Shown here piece by piece: positions 50,558 through 59,318 of a stretch of 64,000 nt of DNA; the stretch's first letter is position 1; every line of letters begins with the position of its first letter. The stretch spans positions 372,001 through 436,000 of the forward strand of contig NZ_JACJSA010000003.1 of assembly GCF_014697545.1 (NCBI RefSeq), in the 5' to 3' direction. Below the pieces are notes generated by a model. That model did no database searches. It was not told the origin of the DNA and was given only the letters and a program-made list of their open reading frames with translations. The DNA is from Oscillatoria sp. FACHB-1407. Its GTDB lineage: Bacteria > Cyanobacteriota > Cyanobacteriia > Elainellales > Elainellaceae. A program made the translations under genes and the position numbers.

Positions 50558-51628
50558 TTAAGCTTCCGGCTCTGATACGTTCATCTCACTTACCATACCT
50601 GAAGATTTGCCTGCAACCATCCTGGCAATTTGCTCTCGTTGATTCACCAAATAGACACTAATCAACGTAAACACGACTCCAATCCATTGCAGTTCAGTCA
50701 ACTGTTCACCCAACAAAAACCCACTAAAGAGCAACGCAAAAACGGGTGTGAGAAAAATCAGGGCACTAACACTTGTGATGTTACCAACAGCCGCCAGATA
50801 GAAGAATATGCCGTAGGTAATGGCTGTACCAAAGATAGTCGCGTAGCCTAACCCCAACCATGATCCAGAGTCTAAATGGGTGATCTGGTTGTTCTCCTGT
50901 AAAAACGACAGAACCATCAGTGGAACACCCCCCAAAATCATGTGCCATCCGGTAGCAACGATTGGGTCAGCGTGTTGTTTGACATAACGCACAATTATTG
51001 TGCCAAACGACATTGCTAAAGCGGCTAATAGCATCAAAAACTCACCACTGTTGAGCAGGTTTTGCCAATTGAAGCCCGATGCCACAATCGGTTGAGATTC
51101 AATCACCTGTTCTCCTGCTTGTAAAACGGTCTGTGTCGCAAACGGTAGGGAGATGCCAATGTTGTGTAGAAGACCGTAGATCCAATCGGCAGGTAAACCA
51201 CAGAGGCAGATCCCCGCCATGCCGATCGCCAACCCTAACCAACCCCACAATCCAATCAGTTCACTAAACAAAAACCGTGACAATAAGGCGACGACCAGCG
51301 GTTGAGCATCAATCAGCACGGCTCCCAACCCTGCCCCGGTGTTAACCAACCCTTCGGTTAAAAAGCCCTGGAACATCGCTCCATCAACCAGGGCAAAGAT
51401 GCTGATCCAGAGCCAAGCCTGCCAGGTTTTGGGCTGTGGCAGCTTTAATACGGCAGCGACGAGCAAAATCAAGACACCTGCCGGGAGCAACCGAAACGCT
51501 GCCAAAAACAGGGGTGTGGTGTTGGGGATGACGAACTTCATCACCACCATTGCTGTTCCCAGGAAGAAAAACGGAGCAATGAGAAAGATCGGAGATTGGG
51601 TGAAGTCCTTCTGCGACTGGAGTTGCAT
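50558..51628 (-). CDS. EamA/DMT-family transporter
   Basis: This 356-residue protein starts at ATG 51628 (MQLQSQKDFTQSPIF), favoured over 51691 because AAGGGA lies upstream and the earlier 21 codons are poor. It has ten predicted helices in two EamA repeats: the first begins IFLIAPFFFLGTAMVVMKF, the second FLMLLAALAMSFGTIIVRYV. The C-terminal tail is soluble (QIARMVAGKSSGM). Such exporters move small metabolites. Its position directly upstream of guaD on one strand hints at purine or related metabolite traffic, an inference. Confidence 0.9.
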   Translation of the reverse strand: MQLQSQKDFTQSPIFLIAPFFFLGTAMVVMKFVIPNTTPLFLAAFRLLPAGVLILLVAAVLKLPQPKTWQAWLWISIFALVDGAMFQGFLTEGLVNTGAGLGAVLIDAQPLVVALLSRFLFSELIGLWGWLGLAIGMAGICLCGLPADWIYGLLHNIGISLPFATQTVLQAGEQVIESQPIVASGFNWQNLLNSGEFLMLLAALAMSFGTIIVRYVKQHADPIVATGWHMILGGVPLMVLSFLQENNQITHLDSGSWLGLGYATIFGTAITYGIFFYLAAVGNITSVSALIFLTPVFALLFSGFLLGEQLTELQWIGVVFTLISVYLVNQREQIARMVAGKSSGMVSEMNVSEPEA

Positions 51629-51965
51629 ACCTATAGATCCCTTCTGTAATTGGAAGCGTAGCGATTGGAAGCAGAGTCCTGTGAGAACCAATCAGGACAA
51701 ATGATGGCTGAAGTGTGGGTAACGGTTAGGACGGCTGATGCAGAAATGTTCTGTATTTTGCATCCTCAAAGGTATAGTTTGGAAGGAATTACTTTTTGTA
51801 TAAAGAACTACAAGTAAAGCTCAGCAATTAAAAAGCAATCTATTCGCCAGACCGGATTACGCTGTTGCCTGTAACCCTCGTGACTGTGCAACAAAATTGA
51901 CTTGCTATACACTGCGAGTCTACTCACACTCATACAATTACGATTACTCGTAGCAACGATTAACA
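51629..51965. other. Divergent gap (EamA / SH3 protein)
   Basis: 337 bp of AT-rich sequence, promoter DNA for both directions. No repeat copy, tRNA or hairpin worth naming was seen. Confidence 0.4.
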
Positions 51966-52472
51966 ATGAACATTAAACACATTTTTCAGCGAGTTGCAGT
52001 TCTGGCGATCGCCTCACTTCTCATATTCATGTCTTCACCATCTGCCCTTGCATCAGACAGTTTCAGTAATCAAGCGATGCATCAATCGGCTCTCTTAATT
52101 GCGCCTGATCCAGATGCTCAAATTAATGTGTATCCTCGACCTGACACACGCAAACGTCGTGTGGGATATGGCATGAGTGGCGATCGCGTCACCGTGTTAG
52201 AGCAGGTTGGTAGTAACGAAGGGTTGACCTGGAATCGAGTTGAGTTTGAAGCTGCTCCCCATCTCAAAGGTTGGGTCAGAGAGGACTTTATTCGATTGCG
52301 ACAAAGCTCTGATCGTCCTGATTCACAACAATCTAACCAATCAAATCAACAGAACTATCGTTCCAATGAACGGTATGGCAATCAACAGAAGTTGAGTAAG
52401 TCTCAAAACTCGGTGTTGCTGATCTTGGGGATGAATGAGCCGCGAGCAAGATGCTCGCACTGGTTGAGATGA
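51966..52472 (+). CDS. Secreted SH3-like (SH3b) protein with altered C-terminus
   Basis: The 168-residue protein has a signal peptide (about 1-29, LAIASLLIFMSSPSALASD). A bacterial SH3 fold follows at about 45-118: INVYPRPDTRKRRVGYGMSG, DRVTVLEQVGSNEGLTWNRV, LKGWVREDFIRLR. The next 35 residues are Gln/Asn/Ser-rich. The final about 15 residues (GMNEPRARCSHWLR) are the translation of a hairpin repeat (52442-52458), so the original C-terminus may have been replaced. It should act outside the cytoplasm, binding wall or protein ligands. Confidence 0.8.
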   Translation: MNIKHIFQRVAVLAIASLLIFMSSPSALASDSFSNQAMHQSALLIAPDPDAQINVYPRPDTRKRRVGYGMSGDRVTVLEQVGSNEGLTWNRVEFEAAPHLKGWVREDFIRLRQSSDRPDSQQSNQSNQQNYRSNERYGNQQKLSKSQNSVLLILGMNEPRARCSHWLR

Positions 52473-52505
52473 TTTGCCTAAAAGGAGGGTGAGCGTCTCG
52501 CTCAC
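52442..52505. repeat. Two neighbouring GAGC-type hairpins
   Basis: GCGAGC/GCTCGC (52442-52458) overlaps the end of the SH3 gene. GTGAGCG/CGCTCAC (52489-52505) follows it. Both share the GAGCG/CGCTC theme of cyanobacterial intergenic repeats. Downstream to 52623 nothing else was recognised. Confidence 0.6.
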
Positions 52506-52623
52506 GCCTGTATCAGGAAAGCCATCCCGCTATTCAGCAACGCCCAAAACTCCTATCAAATCTCTCAGGACAATTGATATCTTCTATTTCGTCTTCTATT
52601 TAGAGTTAGGTTAGAGACTTCAG

Positions 52624-54132
52624 TTGTTTCAACATATCTTTGGTTTATTGATCAGTTTCATCGTTGTTGCAAACGTATATCCCTTTGCGTTTGGAAGCTT
52701 TTTCCCATCTGCTCGCATGATGGAATCTGCACCTCACGCCATATCGCAACCGATTTATGTGACTCACACGGGTAATGATGGAGTGGGTTCGTTACGATGG
52801 GCGATCGCTCAAGCCAATCAAACCCCTGGGGATGACCTGATTGATTTAAGTCAGGTGAGCGGCACAATTAGCCTCCACAGCAGCCTGCCCAGCATTACCA
52901 GCAACCTGTCAATTGTCGGCGATGGGGATGACAGCATTAGCGGCAACCAGGCTCATCGAGTGTTGTCCATTATAGAAGGCGATGTCGCAATTCACAAGCT
53001 CACCATTCAGGATGGCTTGGCTCAGGGAAGCGATGGACAACGGGGTGCGGGGGGAAATGCCGGAATGGGAGGGGCATTGCTGCTGGATGGCGGAAATGTG
53101 ATTTTGAGCGATGTCAGCTTTGTGAATAATCGGGCGATCGGCGGAAATGGAACATCTCGCAGTCAGATTATCGCTGAGACTTCTTCCACCGTTGCTTCTC
53201 CGGTTGCCTTGCCCTTCATCGCTAGCAGCAACAACTTTTTGAAGGTCAATCGAGGTGCCATTGTCAGTGTCAATGGAGCCAGCATACCCGATGGGACAAC
53301 GCTCAACTCCGATTTAGAGGGAATCACCATTGAGAGTGACCACAACAAGTTTCGGGCAAATCGGGGGGCGATCGCAGGCGTCAATGGCATCGGCATCGGT
53401 GGCATTGGCACGATCGCCTTTGGCGGTGGCGGTGGCTTTGGTGGATTTGGCAACGCGGGTAACGGCGGCAACGGCGGCAACGGTGGAGCGGAGGGAGGGA
53501 ACGGCGGCAACGGGGGCGATGGTGGCAACGGGGGCGTTGGCATTTTTGGCAGCTTTGGCGAGTGGGAGGATCAGGGGGGCATTGGAGCGATCGCCTTTGG
53601 CGGAGGTGGTGGCTTTGGTGGGTTCGGCAACGCGGGGAATGGGGGCAATGGGGGCAATGCGATCGCGACTGCCAATGGTGGCAATGGCGGTAACGGGGGC
53701 AATGGTGGGTTTGGCGGAGGCGGTGGTAGCGGTGGTTTTGGTGGCAATGGCGGTTTAGCAGGCACGTCAGGACAAGTCGGAACCTCCGGCAACGGGGGCT
53801 TTGGCGGTGGCGACGGAACCCTGGGAATGGGGGGTGGGGGTGCTGGCTTTGGTGGGGCGATCTTTGTGCGATCGGGTCGTCTTATCCTCAGCAACACCCG
53901 ATTTGAGAAGAATGTGGCGATCGGGGGAACGGGAGCCAATCCGGGGCAGGGTAAGGGTGGTGCGATCTTTATCATCCCGGACACGCTGATTCCAGAAGGC
54001 GATCGCTCAATTCCCAGTGTCATTGCCCTCAAACAACCACCCATTTTTGTAGAGAATGAGGCATCGGATGCAGGTCATACCGCAACCGACAATCCCGACA
54101 TTTACGGGCAGCTTATGCTCGGTAGATCGTGA
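52624..54132 (+). CDS. Secreted glycine-rich beta-helix-like protein
   Basis: This 502-residue protein starts at TTG 52624, which gives a good signal peptide (LLISFIVVANVYPFAFG, to about 24). The block IYVTHTGNDGVGSLRWAIAQ and the following LHSSLPSITSNLSIVGDG are the CSLREA-like repeat opening of right-handed beta-helix and adhesin proteins. From about 140 to 425 it is dominated by GGNGGNGG and GFGGFGNAGN tracts, including an internal duplication. Then RLILSNTRFEKNVAIGGTGA resumes a beta-helix rung. The C-terminus has no obvious anchor. Minus-strand Pro-rich frames here are shadows. Confidence 0.8.
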   Translation: MFQHIFGLLISFIVVANVYPFAFGSFFPSARMMESAPHAISQPIYVTHTGNDGVGSLRWAIAQANQTPGDDLIDLSQVSGTISLHSSLPSITSNLSIVGDGDDSISGNQAHRVLSIIEGDVAIHKLTIQDGLAQGSDGQRGAGGNAGMGGALLLDGGNVILSDVSFVNNRAIGGNGTSRSQIIAETSSTVASPVALPFIASSNNFLKVNRGAIVSVNGASIPDGTTLNSDLEGITIESDHNKFRANRGAIAGVNGIGIGGIGTIAFGGGGGFGGFGNAGNGGNGGNGGAEGGNGGNGGDGGNGGVGIFGSFGEWEDQGGIGAIAFGGGGGFGGFGNAGNGGNGGNAIATANGGNGGNGGNGGFGGGGGSGGFGGNGGLAGTSGQVGTSGNGGFGGGDGTLGMGGGGAGFGGAIFVRSGRLILSNTRFEKNVAIGGTGANPGQGKGGAIFIIPDTLIPEGDRSIPSVIALKQPPIFVENEASDAGHTATDNPDIYGQLMLGRS

Positions 54133-54192
54133 GGCGGATCGATGACCAATGCTATATGCTGCTAGATGAACCGATTCTCAGAATGAACCGCT

Positions 54193-54654
54193 ATGACGCT
54201 CGATCTCCTCTTTGACGGTGCCAATATTTTTGTCTTACCCTTTTGGGCACTGATGATTCTGTTACCGAATTGGGGCGTGACTCGCAAAGTGATGGAGTCT
54301 TATCTACCCTTTGTGGCATTAGCGGGATTGTATGCCTACCTGTTTGTCAACAGTGTTGATCCAGAAACCGCACAGTCTTTCTCAAATCCCACACTGTCCG
54401 ACTTAGCCCGCTTGTTTGCCGATGAACGAGTCACGGCAACGGGTTGGATTCACTTTCTGGTAGCGGATTTGTTTGTGGGCCGCTGGATCTATTGGGAAGG
54501 TCAAAAAACAGGTGTGTGGACAGCTCACTCATTGATTTTGTGTTTGTTTGCAGGGCCGTTGGGCTTGCTGTCTCACATCACAACACAAGCCGTGACAAAA
54601 CGCTTTTTTGCGAGAGAGACAAAAACCGTAGAACAAGCCACTGATGCGGCGTGA
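54193..54654 (+). CDS. ABA4-like (DUF4281) membrane protein
   Basis: This 153-residue protein has four helices. The block FDGANIFVLPFWALMILLPN and TGWIHFLVADLFVGRWIYWE followed by CLFAGPLGLLSHITTQ match the ABA4-like family. In plants ABA4 is needed for neoxanthin formation. In cyanobacteria the role is unknown, because neoxanthin is not made. A membrane carotenoid-related function is only a suggestion from the family. Its stop is followed at once by the TauE gene, so they form an operon. Start ATG 54193. Confidence 0.9.
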   Translation: MTLDLLFDGANIFVLPFWALMILLPNWGVTRKVMESYLPFVALAGLYAYLFVNSVDPETAQSFSNPTLSDLARLFADERVTATGWIHFLVADLFVGRWIYWEGQKTGVWTAHSLILCLFAGPLGLLSHITTQAVTKRFFARETKTVEQATDAA

Positions 54655-54660
54655 GTGATC

Positions 54661-55401
54661 ATGCTTGATATAGATGCAACCGTGATAGCCGTCGTTGCTA
54701 TTATTGGACTGGCAACCTTTGTACGAGCGGCGATCGGGTTTGGCGATGCCTTGATTGCTATGGGATTAGTCAGCGGTCTGATCGGATTGCAAACAGCCAC
54801 CCCACTCATAGCTCTCGTTGGTACGGCTATTTCCATTGGTGTTTTGGTGCTGCAATGGGGCAAATTCCAAATCAGAGCAATACTGCCACTCATTATTGCA
54901 ACGCTGCTTGGTATCCCGTTCGGTTTAGGGCTGTTGACACTGGTGCCTGAGCAAATAGCCATTATTGTATTGGGAATCGTGTTGGTGAGTTATGGTGCCT
55001 ATGGGTTGCTAGGCTTACAGTTGCCTGTCATTACGAGCGATCGCCCAGCCGGATTATTTGGGTTTGTCGCAGGTATCTTAGGAGGTGCATATAACACCAG
55101 TGGTTTAGTGATCGCGATCTATGGCACGTTGAAGCGGTGGCAACCCGAAGAGTTTCAATTGACATTGCAAGGCTATTTCTTTTGCACAAACTTCCTGATT
55201 CTGGCGGGACACGGTCTTTCAGGGCTATGGACGGCTGAAGTTTTGTGGCTATTTGGAGTGTCGCTGCCTGTTATCGGATTAGCCATTTGGCTAGGAAATA
55301 TCACTAATCGCCGGATTAAGCGAGAACTTTTTGCCAAGGTGGTATTCGGTTTCTTGGTCGTGATTGGCTTGATACTGTTAATTAACAATGCCCTACAGTG
55401 A
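54661..55401 (+). CDS. TauE/SafE-family sulfite exporter-like protein
   Basis: The 246-residue protein starts at ATG 54661 (or GTG 54655, directly after the previous stop). It has about eight helices. The TauE signature is VRAAIGFGDALIAMGLVSGL and the second repeat GFVAGILGGAYNTSGLVIAI. The family exports sulfite, sulfoacetate or related anions, but specificity is not readable. A glycine-rich loop GGAYNTSG is conserved. It shares an operon with the ABA4-like gene. The following 124 bp to fdhD on the other strand hold nothing notable. Confidence 0.9.
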   Translation: MLDIDATVIAVVAIIGLATFVRAAIGFGDALIAMGLVSGLIGLQTATPLIALVGTAISIGVLVLQWGKFQIRAILPLIIATLLGIPFGLGLLTLVPEQIAIIVLGIVLVSYGAYGLLGLQLPVITSDRPAGLFGFVAGILGGAYNTSGLVIAIYGTLKRWQPEEFQLTLQGYFFCTNFLILAGHGLSGLWTAEVLWLFGVSLPVIGLAIWLGNITNRRIKRELFAKVVFGFLVVIGLILLINNALQ

Positions 55402-55525
55402 AAGTCAACCAAGTGGATTGGCAATCATGTTCCTGGAACTAAAACGATTTGTATTCCACCGAAGTAACGGGTCTTGCTCCATAACGTCACTCGACCAGAG
55501 CTTGAGGTGATCCACATCTAGCACT

Positions 55526-56359
55526 TTACAGCAACACTCGAATGCGTTGTTTGCCACTGTAAATGTTGAAGCGATCGCCTCGTAAAAACCCAATTAATGT
55601 GATGTTAAATTCTTGAGCAAGCGCAACGGCTAAACTACTCGGAGCAGAAACCGCACAGAGAATGGGTGCTCCTGCCGCGAGACATTTTTGCACTAACTCA
55701 AAACTCGATCGCCCACTTACCATAACAATGCGATCGCGCCACGGTAACTCGTTACTCAAAAACGCAGAGCCAATGAGCTTGTCGAGGGCATTGTGTCGCC
55801 CCACGTCTTCCTTAAGAGCTAGCAAATTGCCTTGAAGATCAAATAATGCAGCAGCGTGTAAACCTCCAGTGCTGCTAAAAACAGCTTGATGCGATCGCAA
55901 TCGTTCTGGCAAGTTATAAATAACCGCTGCATCGATTTGTATGCCATCTGATAAAGCCGTGTATCCCCGCAGTTGCAATGCTTCGAGGCTGGCTTTGCCA
56001 CAAATCCCACACGCACTCGTGGTGTAAAAGTGCCGTTCTAATGGTTGTAAATCCGGCAGAAATCCATGCCGCAGAGCTACATTCACAATGTTGTAGCGTT
56101 GCTCGCCATCTACTTGGGGATCGACGCAGTAACTCAACCGTTGAATATCGTCGTGGTGTTGCACAATGCCCTCGCTGTAGAGGAACCCTGCTGCCAGTTC
56201 AAAATCGGCTCCCGGAGTTCGCATGGTAACAGCAACCGTACGCTGCGGCTCAACAAAGCGGATCTCAAGCGGTTCCTCGGTGGCAAGCTGATCAAGGCGC
56301 GACTTTCCCTGACCTTGCTCCACCACCCAAACCGTTGTTTTTGTTTTGCTGGATTTCAT
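55526..56359 (-). CDS. fdhD: Formate dehydrogenase accessory sulfurtransferase FdhD
   Basis: The 277-residue protein contains TPGADFELAAGFLYSEGIVQ, the catalytic SACGICGK with C117 and C120, and SSTGGLHAAALFDLQGNLLA. KEDVGRHNALDKLIG follows, and the C-terminal DRFNIYSG. FdhD transfers sulfur from a cysteine desulfurase to the molybdenum cofactor of formate dehydrogenases. No molybdoenzyme is present in the window. It follows an ABC ATPase gene by 40 bp on the same strand, an unexpected partner. ATG 56359. Confidence 0.95.
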   Translation of the reverse strand: MKSSKTKTTVWVVEQGQGKSRLDQLATEEPLEIRFVEPQRTVAVTMRTPGADFELAAGFLYSEGIVQHHDDIQRLSYCVDPQVDGEQRYNIVNVALRHGFLPDLQPLERHFYTTSACGICGKASLEALQLRGYTALSDGIQIDAAVIYNLPERLRSHQAVFSSTGGLHAAALFDLQGNLLALKEDVGRHNALDKLIGSAFLSNELPWRDRIVMVSGRSSFELVQKCLAAGAPILCAVSAPSSLAVALAQEFNITLIGFLRGDRFNIYSGKQRIRVLL

Positions 56360-56399
56360 GTCCTGGGCTTCAGGCAGGCTCGAAGCCGATTAACCACCT

Positions 56400-57167
56400 C
56401 TATACTTTGACAAAATTCATGCGACTGAGGAAGGTTTTGAGGCGATCGCTCTTGGGATAAGTGAGCAATTGTCGTGCTGAACCCTCTTCTTCAACCACGC
56501 CCTGATTGAGAAACAGCACACGGTTAGCGACTTCACGGGCAAACTGCATTTCGTGGGTCACAATCACCATCGTCATGCCCTCTTCGGCGAGTTGCTGCAT
56601 TACCTCCAGCACTTCGCCTACAAGTTCTGGATCAAGGGCACTGGTCGGCTCATCAAATAACATGATTTTAGGGCGCATACATAGCGCACGGGCGATCGCC
56701 ACCCGTTGTTTCTGCCCACCGGATAACTGTTCGGGATAAACCTCCGCTTTGTCGAGTAAGCCTACTTTTTCCAGGTAGGTACGGGCAAGCCGTCGGCTCT
56801 CTTTTTCCGATTGACCCAACACCTTACAGGGCGCGAGGGTGAGGTTATCAATCACGGTCATATGGGGAAACAGGTTGAACTGCTGAAACACCATGCCCAC
56901 GTCTGCGCGCAATTGGCGCAACTGCTTCATCGAGAGGTTGGGGTTTGACAAATCAATGCCATTAACAACTAGATGTCCCCCATTAATGGTTTCTAAGCGG
57001 TTAAAACACCGCAGCAGTGTACTCTTGCCGCATCCGGAGGGTCCAATAATCGCCACAACTTCCCCAGTATTGACATGACCACTGATGCCTTTTAAAACCT
57101 GAAGTGATCCAAAATTTTTCTCAATCTGTTCAAATGCGATCGCGGGTGTGGATATATCGGTATTCAT
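56400..57167 (-). CDS. Amino-acid ABC transporter ATP-binding protein (GlnQ/HisP type)
   Basis: This 255-residue ATPase has Walker [10 protein letters not shown] (42-50), a Q-loop in [14 protein letters not shown], the signature [15 protein letters not shown], and Walker [15 protein letters not shown]. The H-loop is in [12 protein letters not shown]. It belongs to the polar amino-acid uptake group. The cognate binding protein and permease (57481-59116) lie across a divergent promoter, so the transporter is split in two transcripts. fdhD follows on the same strand at 40 bp. Start ATG 57167. Confidence 0.95.
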   Translation of the reverse strand: MNTDISTPAIAFEQIEKNFGSLQVLKGISGHVNTGEVVAIIGPSGCGKSTLLRCFNRLETINGGHLVVNGIDLSNPNLSMKQLRQLRADVGMVFQQFNLFPHMTVIDNLTLAPCKVLGQSEKESRRLARTYLEKVGLLDKAEVYPEQLSGGQKQRVAIARALCMRPKIMLFDEPTSALDPELVGEVLEVMQQLAEEGMTMVIVTHEMQFAREVANRVLFLNQGVVEEEGSARQLLTYPKSDRLKTFLSRMNFVKV

Positions 57168-57480
57168 AATCTACAGATTATTTAGAATCTTTCTTTAAAG
57201 CCTAGCTCAGCGAGTAAGTCATTCGTAGTAATTGCTAACATATTCACCAATGCTAGATAGAATCCGTTGCTACTGACTGAAGCTCTGTTAATTTATAGGA
57301 TGAATTGTTGCCAACAGTAAAGCCTATACAGTCTGCCTCAGAAGGGTACTAGCCATTGTTCGGTTAATTTGCTGACGGTTTAAATCTGGCATTTCAGTTA
57401 TTTGAATAGGAAGATTGTCATTGCATTTTCGATTCATTACTGAAAGATAAACAATAAAACGAACGGAGAAAAATGACCGT
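57168..57480. promoter_or_regulatory. Divergent promoter region of the amino-acid ABC system
   Basis: This 313-bp spacer between ATPase and binding-protein genes must hold both promoters. I looked for a perfect NtcA site (GTA-N8-TAC) and saw none. A CGGAG ribosome site precedes the ATG at 57481. A short minus-strand open frame here is not called. Confidence 0.5.
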
Positions 57481-58320
57481 ATGATCAGCTTCACTCGATC
57501 ACGTTTTTTACGCCAACTCTTTTTAGGATTTTTAGCTTTAATTTGCGTGGTGACATTTGCGGCGTGTGGGTCGTCTACACCCGAAAGTGGAACAACGGAG
57601 GGTGCTAGCCCTGCTGCTGACGCTGCTCCACTCAAAGTTGCCCTCGATCCAACCTTTCCTCCCTTTCAATCTCAGGTGGGCGAGGGTAATTTTGAAGGAT
57701 TTGATATTGATTTGATTAATGCTGTCGCCGAAGCAGCAGGCTTCACGATGGAGTTGCAAGGCTTGCCGTTTGATGGCATTATTCCTGCTTTGCAAGCAGG
57801 CACCGTAGATGCCACCATCAGCACCATGACGATTACCTCAGAACGGGCTGAAGCCGTTGACTTTTCACGCCCTTACTTCAAGGCAGGTTTGGCGATCGCT
57901 GTTCAAGAAAGCAATACCGATATCACCTCATTTGAAAACCTGTCTGGAAAGCGGGTTGCTGCTCAAATTGGAACAACGGGTGCTGAAAAAGCCGCAGAAG
58001 CTGGTCCCACTGAAGTTCGCACCTTCGATAACACGCCGTTAGCGTTGCAAGAGTTGGCGAATGGAAACGTAGATGCGGCAGTGAGCGATGCACCTGTGAT
58101 TCGCTATGCCATCAAATCAGGAAATGTCCAGGGCATCAAAGTTGTGGGTGATTTACTGACTGAAGAGTTTTATGGCATCGCTACTCCCAAAGGCTCGCCC
58201 AATTTGGAAAGAATCAATGCGGGCTTGACCACCATTTTAGGTAACGGTAAGTACCAGGAGATTTACCAGAAATGGTTTGATGGAGAACCCCCTGAATTGC
58301 CAGAGGCTGCACCTCTTTAA
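57481..58320 (+). CDS. Amino-acid ABC transporter substrate-binding lipoprotein
   Basis: The 279-residue protein has a signal peptide with lipobox VTFAAC and lipidated C29. The SBP_bac_3 fold (about 50-270) includes LKVALDPTFPPFQSQVGEG, FEGFDIDLINAVAEAAGF and FDGIIPALQAGTVDATISTM. TITSERAEAVDFSRPYF and QIGTTGAEKA follow. This family binds glutamine, arginine or other polar amino acids in the periplasm. A hairpin separates it from the permease gene 76 bases on, so they share one transcript with possible attenuation. Confidence 0.95.
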   Translation: MISFTRSRFLRQLFLGFLALICVVTFAACGSSTPESGTTEGASPAADAAPLKVALDPTFPPFQSQVGEGNFEGFDIDLINAVAEAAGFTMELQGLPFDGIIPALQAGTVDATISTMTITSERAEAVDFSRPYFKAGLAIAVQESNTDITSFENLSGKRVAAQIGTTGAEKAAEAGPTEVRTFDNTPLALQELANGNVDAAVSDAPVIRYAIKSGNVQGIKVVGDLLTEEFYGIATPKGSPNLERINAGLTTILGNGKYQEIYQKWFDGEPPELPEAAPL

Positions 58321-58326
58321 GTAAAC

Positions 58327-58359
58327 AGAAGTCGGAGTTTTTCGAGAACTCCGACTTCT
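58327..58359 (+). terminator. Intercistronic hairpin between binding protein and permease
   Basis: AGAAGTCGGAGTT and AACTCCGACTTCT form a perfect 13-bp stem with a seven-base loop. The following CTATCC lacks a U-tract, so it likely stabilises the upstream mRNA or gives partial termination, which would make more binding protein than permease. Confidence 0.7.
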
Positions 58360-58396
58360 CTATCCAAAATTCCTTTAATTGACATAGAGAAAAACC

Positions 58397-59116
58397 GTGT
58401 TGCGAGCCATTGAAATTATCTGGGAGGCACTGCCGAGTCTCTTGTTAGGTGCTCTTGTCACTTTACAACTTACGGCAGTCTCGATTTTTGTAGGTATGAT
58501 TTTGGGGTCGCTGGTTGGCATTATTCGCCTATCCCCCACAAAGCCTTTAAGACTACTGGCAAGAGCGTATATTGATTTCTTTCGGGGCACGCCCTTGCTT
58601 GTGCAAATTTTTATGATTTACTTTGGTATACCTCCGTTATTGAGAGCCATAGGATTAACCTTGCCACTCAATCAGTGGACAGCGGCGATCGTCGCCTTGA
58701 GTTTGAATAGTGGGGCTTACATTGCCGAGATTGTGCGGGCAGGCATCCAATCGATTGAAATGGGACAGCGGGAAGCGGCTCAATCGCTAGGGTTGGGTCC
58801 AGTGGAAACGATGCAGTATGTAATTTTTCCACAGGCATTTCGTCGCATGATTCCGCCGCTTGGCAACGAGTTCATCAGCATGTTGAAGGATACAAGTCTT
58901 GTAGCGGTGATTGGCTTTGAGGAACTTTTCCGAAAAGGGCAACTGTCTGTTGCGCAAAACTTTAGCCCGTTTCAGATCTACTCAGCCGTAGCGTTTGTTT
59001 ATCTGGCATTAACGCTGCTCTCGTCACAGTTTTTTGGTCTGTTAGAGCAATGGATGAATCCGGTGGAACGCTCAAAGCGACGAGCAGTTTCCCCAGTCAT
59101 TTCCCCAGAAACATAA
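58397..59116 (+). CDS. Amino-acid ABC transporter permease
   Basis: The 239-residue permease starts at GTG 58397 (followed by TTG, so initiation could be at either). It has five helices. The EAA loop is REAAQSLGLGPVETMQYVIF with PQAFRRMIPPLGNEF. FFRGTPLLVQIFMIYFG near 57-75 is the GTP motif of the HisMQ group, and FISMLKDTSLVAVIG lies at the C-terminal side. It forms the pore for the binding protein just upstream and the ATPase at 56400. A clean terminator follows its stop. Confidence 0.95.
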   Translation: MLRAIEIIWEALPSLLLGALVTLQLTAVSIFVGMILGSLVGIIRLSPTKPLRLLARAYIDFFRGTPLLVQIFMIYFGIPPLLRAIGLTLPLNQWTAAIVALSLNSGAYIAEIVRAGIQSIEMGQREAAQSLGLGPVETMQYVIFPQAFRRMIPPLGNEFISMLKDTSLVAVIGFEELFRKGQLSVAQNFSPFQIYSAVAFVYLALTLLSSQFFGLLEQWMNPVERSKRRAVSPVISPET

Positions 59117-59123
59117 AAAAATG

Positions 59124-59149
59124 CCCCTCCAAAAGGAGGGGTTTTCTTT
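59124..59149 (+). terminator. Rho-independent terminator of the permease gene
   Basis: CCCCTCC and GGAGGGG enclose an AAAA loop, followed by TTTTCTTT. It lies eight bases after the permease stop and is the clearest intrinsic terminator in the window. Confidence 0.9.
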
Positions 59150-59164
59150 CAATTCAACAATAGG

Positions 59165-59312
59165 TTTAAGAGCCTGGCGAATGAATTCGCGGCTGTCAGA
59201 ACGAAGTCTGCATCGGCGGACTCGGGAAGATGAAGAATTCGACGAACGACGCAGGTCGGTTTTGCTTCTATAGCTGCGGTTTTAACCGCCAAAATCCTTA
59301 TCCCAAATTCAC
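59165..59312. repeat. Dispersed repeat R3, copy 4
   Basis: It contains GCCTGGCGAATGAATTCGCG, AAGTCTGCATCGGCGGACTC, GACGCAGGTCGGTTTTGC and GCTGCGGTTTTAACCGCC. Each is a small palindrome shared with copies at 25548 and 63189. It ends a few bases before the atpC stop. Confidence 0.65.
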
Positions 59313-59318
59313 GTTAAC

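Noticed and set aside
53163-54044. Minus-strand Pro-rich open frames under the Gly-rich gene
   Set aside because: GGN/GGC codons read as Pro codons on the other strand; the plus-strand gene has a signal peptide and beta-helix opening.
57168-57480. NtcA-binding site in the divergent ABC promoter
   Set aside because: No perfect GTA-N8-TAC was found on reading the region; near-matches were too weak to list.
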